Source: Desulfobacterales bacterium (GTDB lineage Bacteria > Desulfobacterota > Desulfobulbia > Desulfobulbales > BM004). Taken from it: a DNA stretch of 5,044 bases. The stretch covers positions 1 to 5,044 of the forward strand of contig JAUXHH010000146.1 of the NCBI GenBank assembly GCA_030621655.1, written 5' to 3'. Below, in pieces: positions 4,566 to 5,044 of this stretch. The position numbers and the translations under genes are program-made. Under the pieces are notes generated by a model. It was not told the DNA's origin, did not search any database, and worked only from the letters and a program-made list of their open reading frames with translations. Position 1 is the first letter of the stretch. The number at the start of each line of letters is the position of its first letter.

Positions 4566-5044
4566 ATGATAAAGAAAGAATTTGATATTGTCGGCTATAA
4601 AGAAGTGATGGCCAATTTTCTGGATGACCCGGATGGCAAAGACAAGGTTTTTTTTGAAGCACTTGATTTTGCGGCACAGGCCCATGCCGGACAATGGCGT
4701 AAAAGTGGTGATTCTTATATTCTGCATCCCTGCAATGTAGCCCGAATATTAGCAGAGGAAATGGAGGTCAGAGATCCGGAGATTCTGGCAGCAGCACTCC
4801 TGCATGATACAGTAGAGGATGTCAAGGAAGTTAACAGTGAGGTCATAGGCGAGCGGTTCGGTAAAAATGTCGAGGCTATAGTTGACGGTTGCACCAAGAT
4901 CATCCATTTTTTCGGTGATAAGCAGACATTTTACAAGCTGGTGCACCGGAAGATTTTTTCAGGTGCAGCAGCAAGACTTGAAGTGATGTTGGTAAAGCTT
5001 GCCGACCGGCTTCACAACCTGCGGACCCTGGACGCCATGCCCAG
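4566..5044 (+). CDS. RelA/SpoT-type protein, N-terminal HD (ppGpp hydrolase-type) domain, 3' end outside window
   Basis: The first 159 codons are visible, from ATG at 4566-4568; an in-frame TAA shortly upstream leaves no earlier ATG. The sequence is an HD domain of RelA/SpoT homologues: HAGQWRKSGDSYILHP (40-55), LAAALLHDTVED (74-85) and KLADRLHNLRTL (144-155). The hydrolase residues appear intact: His54, His80, Asp81, Glu84, Asp85, Asp147 and Asn151. In this family they bind manganese and remove the 3'-pyrophosphate of (p)ppGpp, the stringent-response alarmone. The synthetase, TGS and ACT domains would lie beyond the window, so a bifunctional Rel/SpoT cannot be told from a hydrolase-only protein. 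The segment 112-143 keeps nearly the usual length but lacks the common N(F/L)RKM motif and reads HRKIFSGAAARLEVMLV instead, so a divergent subfamily is likely. No Shine-Dalgarno sequence is seen, and Met15 is an alternative start. A T8 run lies at 4648-4655. Confidence 0.85.
   Translation, partial: MIKKEFDIVGYKEVMANFLDDPDGKDKVFFEALDFAAQAHAGQWRKSGDSYILHPCNVARILAEEMEVRDPEILAAALLHDTVEDVKEVNSEVIGERFGKNVEAIVDGCTKIIHFFGDKQTFYKLVHRKIFSGAAARLEVMLVKLADRLHNLRTLDAMP

Overview
The window holds six protein-coding genes: two conserved RNA-metabolism genes, one cut-off gene at each end, and two small genes of unknown function. The moderately AT-rich composition, the Desulfobacterota-like set of proteins and the style of the intergenic repeats suggest a deltaproteobacterium-type anaerobe. 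That placement is an impression from sequence features and was not checked against a database.

Layout from left to right. Positions 1-231 (+) are the 3' end of an endonuclease III-like HhH-GPD DNA glycosylase whose C-terminal cysteine motif lacks its last cysteine. Converging on it with only a 29-bp gap is a 63-codon minus-strand gene (261-452) with a clear Shine-Dalgarno sequence. An AT-rich stretch (453-755) carries no convincing gene but has short echoes of the next gene. A 67-codon minus-strand gene (756-959) follows. The next two minus-strand genes are trmJ (1020-1778, tRNA 2'-O-methyltransferase) and rnr (2023-4329, ribonuclease R). On the far side of a 236-bp divergent intergenic region, the 5' part of a RelA/SpoT-type gene (4566 to the window end, +) begins.

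rnr, trmJ and the 67-codon gene share a strand and could be read as one RNA. However, the rnr-trmJ gap is 244 bp and is filled with degenerate short tandem repeats: period-8 blocks on both strands, one period-9 block, and a perfect 19-bp inverted repeat. One repeat block runs into the 3' end of rnr and encodes part of its C-terminal tail. RNase R (structured-RNA decay, rRNA and tRNA quality control), TrmJ (tRNA position 32 methylation) and the RelA/SpoT protein (ppGpp control of stable RNA synthesis) all act on stable RNA or its control, so the neighbourhood is functionally coherent but ordinary.

I did not find a new defence, mobile or biosynthetic system. The most useful points are the repeat-rich rnr-trmJ junction, the missing Fe-S cysteine in the glycosylase, and the divergent segment in the RelA/SpoT HD domain.
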